From an uncultured Eubacteriales bacterium (GTDB lineage: Bacteria > Bacillota > Clostridia > Oscillospirales > Acutalibacteraceae), in NCBI GenBank assembly GCA_934541115.1, contig CAKTDF010000001.1, positions 62,001 to 126,000 on the forward strand: a DNA stretch of 64,000 nucleotides, read 5' to 3'. Numbering within the stretch: position 1 is the stretch's first letter; each line of letters starts with the position of its first letter. The notes under the pieces are model-generated. The model did no database searches and had not been told where the DNA came from. It saw nothing but the letters and a program-made list of their open reading frames with translations. Shown piece by piece: positions 62,336 through 64,000 of this stretch. The translations under genes and the position numbers were made by a program.

Positions 62336-62893
62336 TTATTTTGAACTGCTCACAAGGAGCCTGTCAAACGAATTATGCTTTTTGTACGCCTGTTTATACA
62401 CTCTCGTGCACTTTTTATAGAGGGCGAACTTTTTCTTGGCTTCTTCCTCATCGCCGTAGACTTTCCACGTTCCGACGCACTTTGCGCCCTTTGCTTTGTT
62501 TTTGATAAAGCCGTCCACATCAAATGACGGATAGCCGAGAAAAAGCCCAATCTCGTGAGGAAAGCTTTTTTCTGTTTTTACGCGGCGAACCAGTTCGGCG
62601 ACACAGCTTTGAGCGTCTGCCGACGGATAAAGCCTGCTTTTGAGTATTGCTTTTGCGGTGCTGTCGTTCAAATCCGACGTGAGTCTGTCCGGGCGATAGA
62701 CATAAATGAGCGCGCGCCCGTTTTCAATTTTTATCGGAATCATTCTTATTCCGCGCGGAACAAGGCGGAGATTCAGGCGGCGTATGCTTGACATAAGCTC
62801 TTTTTTGCTTTCAAAAAAGCAGGAAAAGAGGTTGCCTGTTTTTAACCCTGCCATTGTTGGCGAGCAATTGTCAATGAGGGTCTGTTCGCTCAT
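62336..62893 (-). CDS. DUF3793-family protein
   Basis: The 185-residue soluble protein matches the DUF3793 pattern: CSPTMAGLKTGNLFSC at the start, RALIYVYRPDRL, EIGLFLGYPSFDVDGFI and KCVGTWKVYGDEEEAKKKF. Function is unknown; genes of this family often lie beside flavodoxins and iron transporters, as here. ATG 62893 follows GAAAGGA. A 20-bp palindrome lies 54 bp upstream. Confidence 0.8.
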   Translation of the reverse strand: MSEQTLIDNCSPTMAGLKTGNLFSCFFESKKELMSSIRRLNLRLVPRGIRMIPIKIENGRALIYVYRPDRLTSDLNDSTAKAILKSRLYPSADAQSCVAELVRRVKTEKSFPHEIGLFLGYPSFDVDGFIKNKAKGAKCVGTWKVYGDEEEAKKKFALYKKCTRVYKQAYKKHNSFDRLLVSSSK

Positions 62894-62946
62894 TTTTTGT
62901 CGTCCTTTCATAAGATAGAAATAGGGGAGGAAGAGGCAAATACATT

Positions 62947-62966
62947 CAGTTAGCATATGCTAACTG
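62947..62966. promoter_or_regulatory. 20-bp perfect palindrome upstream of DUF3793-flavodoxin
   Basis: CAGTTAGCATATGCTAACTG is a perfect dyad located 54-73 bp before the DUF3793 start. The same 18-bp core occurs at 63561-63578. The TTAGC...GCTAA pattern recalls DtxR/IdeR/MntR-family operators, so an iron or manganese regulator is the likely ligand. Confidence 0.65.
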
Positions 62967-63022
62967 AGGGACTTAAAAGTAACCTGCCGAACAAAAGAGC
63001 AATCTCCAGCCGGCAGGAAAGC

Positions 63023-63289
63023 TTACTTTTTCTTTTTGAAAAGGGAGAACAAGCCGCCCTTTCCTTCATAGTCTTCACTTTTGATGTCTTTGAGCGTATA
63101 ACCGGTCTCGGTTATCGCTTTTTGAAGTTTTTCTTTGTCCGGTTCTGTGTCTGCAATGATCACCGTTTCGCCTTTTGAGTGAGAAGAGGCGACCTTTTTG
63201 ACAGAGAAGTTTTGGCGAATGCAATCATTGATGTGCGCCTCGCACATTGAACATGCCATACCGTCAATTTTTAAAGTGATTTTTTTCAT
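63023..63289 (-). CDS. HMA-domain heavy-metal-binding protein
   Basis: The 88-residue protein has an N-terminal HMA fold with the metal-binding GMACSMCEAHI (CxxC, about residues 12-15), then a charged segment and a lysine-rich tail (FSLFKKKK). CopZ-like proteins carry Cu(I) or similar ions. ATG 63289 follows GAGGTG; the longer GTG frame overlaps the SD. Confidence 0.8.
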   Translation of the reverse strand: MKKITLKIDGMACSMCEAHINDCIRQNFSVKKVASSHSKGETVIIADTEPDKEKLQKAITETGYTLKDIKSEDYEGKGGLFSLFKKKK

Positions 63290-63349
63290 ACATAACACCT
63301 CGAATAATGCTGAATAAATTGCAAACGCTTTTTCATGAGAGGTGAAAAA

Positions 63350-63556
63350 ATGCGCTATTCAAATCTTCATGACCTTATTAACTCGAGCCAAAGCTCACGA
63401 AGATACTTTTTGTCGCTCCCGGTTGAGACTCAAATGAGACTGCACAGCAACGGAGAACTGGTGCACTCTGCCTTTGAGCTTCATTCCCTTGTGGGAACAC
63501 TTGAAAAGTATTACAAAGCCGTAACGCTTTCAGAAATGCTGGACCGTTACTTCTGA
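63350..63556 (+). CDS. Small hypothetical protein
   Basis: The 68-residue protein (MRYSNLHDLINSSQSSRRYF..., LPVETQMRLH) is soluble, with no cysteines. The good SD (GAGAGGTG) and codon use support it. Similar short proteins occur in Clostridia, but I cannot name a family. The stop lies 4 bp before the second palindrome. Confidence 0.55.
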   Translation: MRYSNLHDLINSSQSSRRYFLSLPVETQMRLHSNGELVHSAFELHSLVGTLEKYYKAVTLSEMLDRYF

Positions 63557-63559
63557 GCC

Positions 63560-63579
63560 TAGTTAGCATATGCTAACTA
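63560..63579. promoter_or_regulatory. Second copy of the 20-bp palindrome
   Basis: TAGTTAGCATATGCTAACTA shares its inner 18 bp exactly with 62947-62966. It lies between the ends of two convergent genes, so it may be a second operator or may act as a terminator stem for the small plus-strand gene. Confidence 0.55.
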
Positions 63580-63625
63580 ATATCTTTTGCTGACGGGGAG
63601 ACGTTTGCGCGCCTCCCCGCTGCAA

Positions 63626-63808
63626 TTAAAGTGATTGCTTTTTTGAATGGCAGGAGCCGGCCATTGCGCAGTGGGCACAGTCGCAGCCGCAGGAATGTTT
63701 TCCTTTCTTTTTATCTTTGACAAGCTTATAGATAATTGCCGCAACGATGAGCAAGAGAACAAGGCTGATTATAATTGTTGAAATATTTGCTGAAAGCCAA
63801 GCTAACAT
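63626..63808 (-). CDS. FeoB-associated Cys-rich membrane protein
   Basis: The 60-residue protein has one membrane helix (about 8-30), a lysine-rich stretch and a C-terminal HSCGCDCAHCAMAGSCHSK with multiple cysteines. This is the FeoB-associated Cys-rich family, which accompanies ferrous iron transporters. AAAGGAG lies 8 nt before the ATG. Its FeoB partner is probably outside the window, as the feoB at 3.5 kb is 60 kb away. Confidence 0.85.
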   Translation of the reverse strand: MLAWLSANISTIIISLVLLLIVAAIIYKLVKDKKKGKHSCGCDCAHCAMAGSCHSKKQSL

Positions 63809-63835
63809 AAGACAGACTCCTTTCATGTGATTTTA

Positions 63836-63933
63836 TTTAGATAATAGATAATGGATAATAGATAAGAGATAATAGATATTTTAAATCACGATGTCCGACA
63901 TCTGACTGCGGGCGGGCAGAACCCGCCCGTACA
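63836..63933. repeat. Repeat array 10: module A and a hairpin
   Basis: Forward module A (63838-63885) is followed by GGGCGGGCAG...CCCGCCCGTAC (63910-63932). Confidence 0.8.
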
Positions 63934-63944
63934 GATATCTGAAT

Positions 63945-64000
63945 TTATTTAACCTTAACTTTTTCGGTGAGCTTTGTTGCTTCCTTGTAGGGACGAACAA
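63945..64000 (-). CDS. C-terminal end of an unidentified gene (runs off the window)
   Basis: The minus strand reads VRPYKEATKLTEKVKVK followed by a stop at 63945-63947. These 17 codons agree with local usage. The fragment is too short to identify. Confidence 0.4.
   Translation of the reverse strand, partial: VRPYKEATKLTEKVKVK

Noticed and set aside
1..64000. tRNA or rRNA genes
   Set aside because: No cloverleaf with a TTCGA-type arm, and no rRNA-like stretch, was seen in any gap.

Overview
The window looks like a chromosomal segment of an anaerobic, low-to-mid GC Firmicute of the class Clostridia, probably a gut or rumen Oscillospirales/Ruminococcaceae-type organism. Supporting signs are an IspH-ribosomal S1 fusion, a meso-DAP-type MurE, a mraZ-to-ftsZ division and cell-wall cluster, a T-box before valS, Feo iron genes with a FeoB-associated Cys-rich protein, and several families I know mainly from gut Clostridia (DUF4474, DUF6273, DUF3793). 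The family assignment is inference; no rRNA or tRNA gene is present to anchor it.

Layout. 0-3 kb: the start of an aconitase-X gene, a MITE-like palindromic element, and a pair made of a membrane protein and an acyltransferase. 3-11 kb: feoA-feoB, then a flavoprotein (BaiN/YhiN type), cmk, plsC and an ispH-rpsA fusion. 10.7-15.2 kb (minus): a TPM / zinc-ribbon / SPFH trio resembling Bacillus ydjH-ydjG-ydjI, plus a tRNA-dihydrouridine synthase. 15.4-19.8 kb: polA and a secreted alpha/beta hydrolase with Cys at the nucleophile elbow. 20-36 kb: the cluster mraZ-rsmH-ftsL-pbp-murE-mraY-ftsW-murG-murA-ftsQ-ftsZ, lacking murF, murD and ftsA at their usual places and interrupted by repeat arrays. 36.7-40.3 kb: three exported or anchored surface proteins. 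40.3-44.8 kb: potABCD behind a leader holding an intrinsic terminator. 44.8-52 kb: a GrpB-pyrophosphatase fusion, a phosphoesterase, a D,D-carboxypeptidase homologue that has lost all three catalytic motifs, and a large SGNH hydrolase with eight Ig-like domains. 52-56.4 kb: a RelBE-type toxin-antitoxin pair, a doubled DUF305 protein, a YqeG-like phosphatase, an EamA transporter and an HD hydrolase. 56.5-59.5 kb: valS with its T-box. 59.5-64 kb: a secreted protein facing an XRE regulator, an AraC/GyrI regulator, and a flavodoxin/DUF3793/HMA/FeoB-associated metal locus with two copies of one 20-bp palindrome.

The most striking non-genic structure is a family of intergenic arrays at ten places. 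They combine (A) tandem GATAATA/GATAATG units, (B) tandem TCTAACR/TCTAAAA units, and (C) hairpins of the form GTAG plus GGGCGnnn...nnnCGCCC. About 28 copies of (C) occur, with compensatory changes in the stems. They resemble REP elements served by RAYT (Y1) transposases. Several arrays are bounded by module A in inverted orientation. All ten lie between genes.

Start codons were chosen from Shine-Dalgarno spacing. Promoters were called from -35/-10 pairs with a 17-bp spacer, or from an extended -10.
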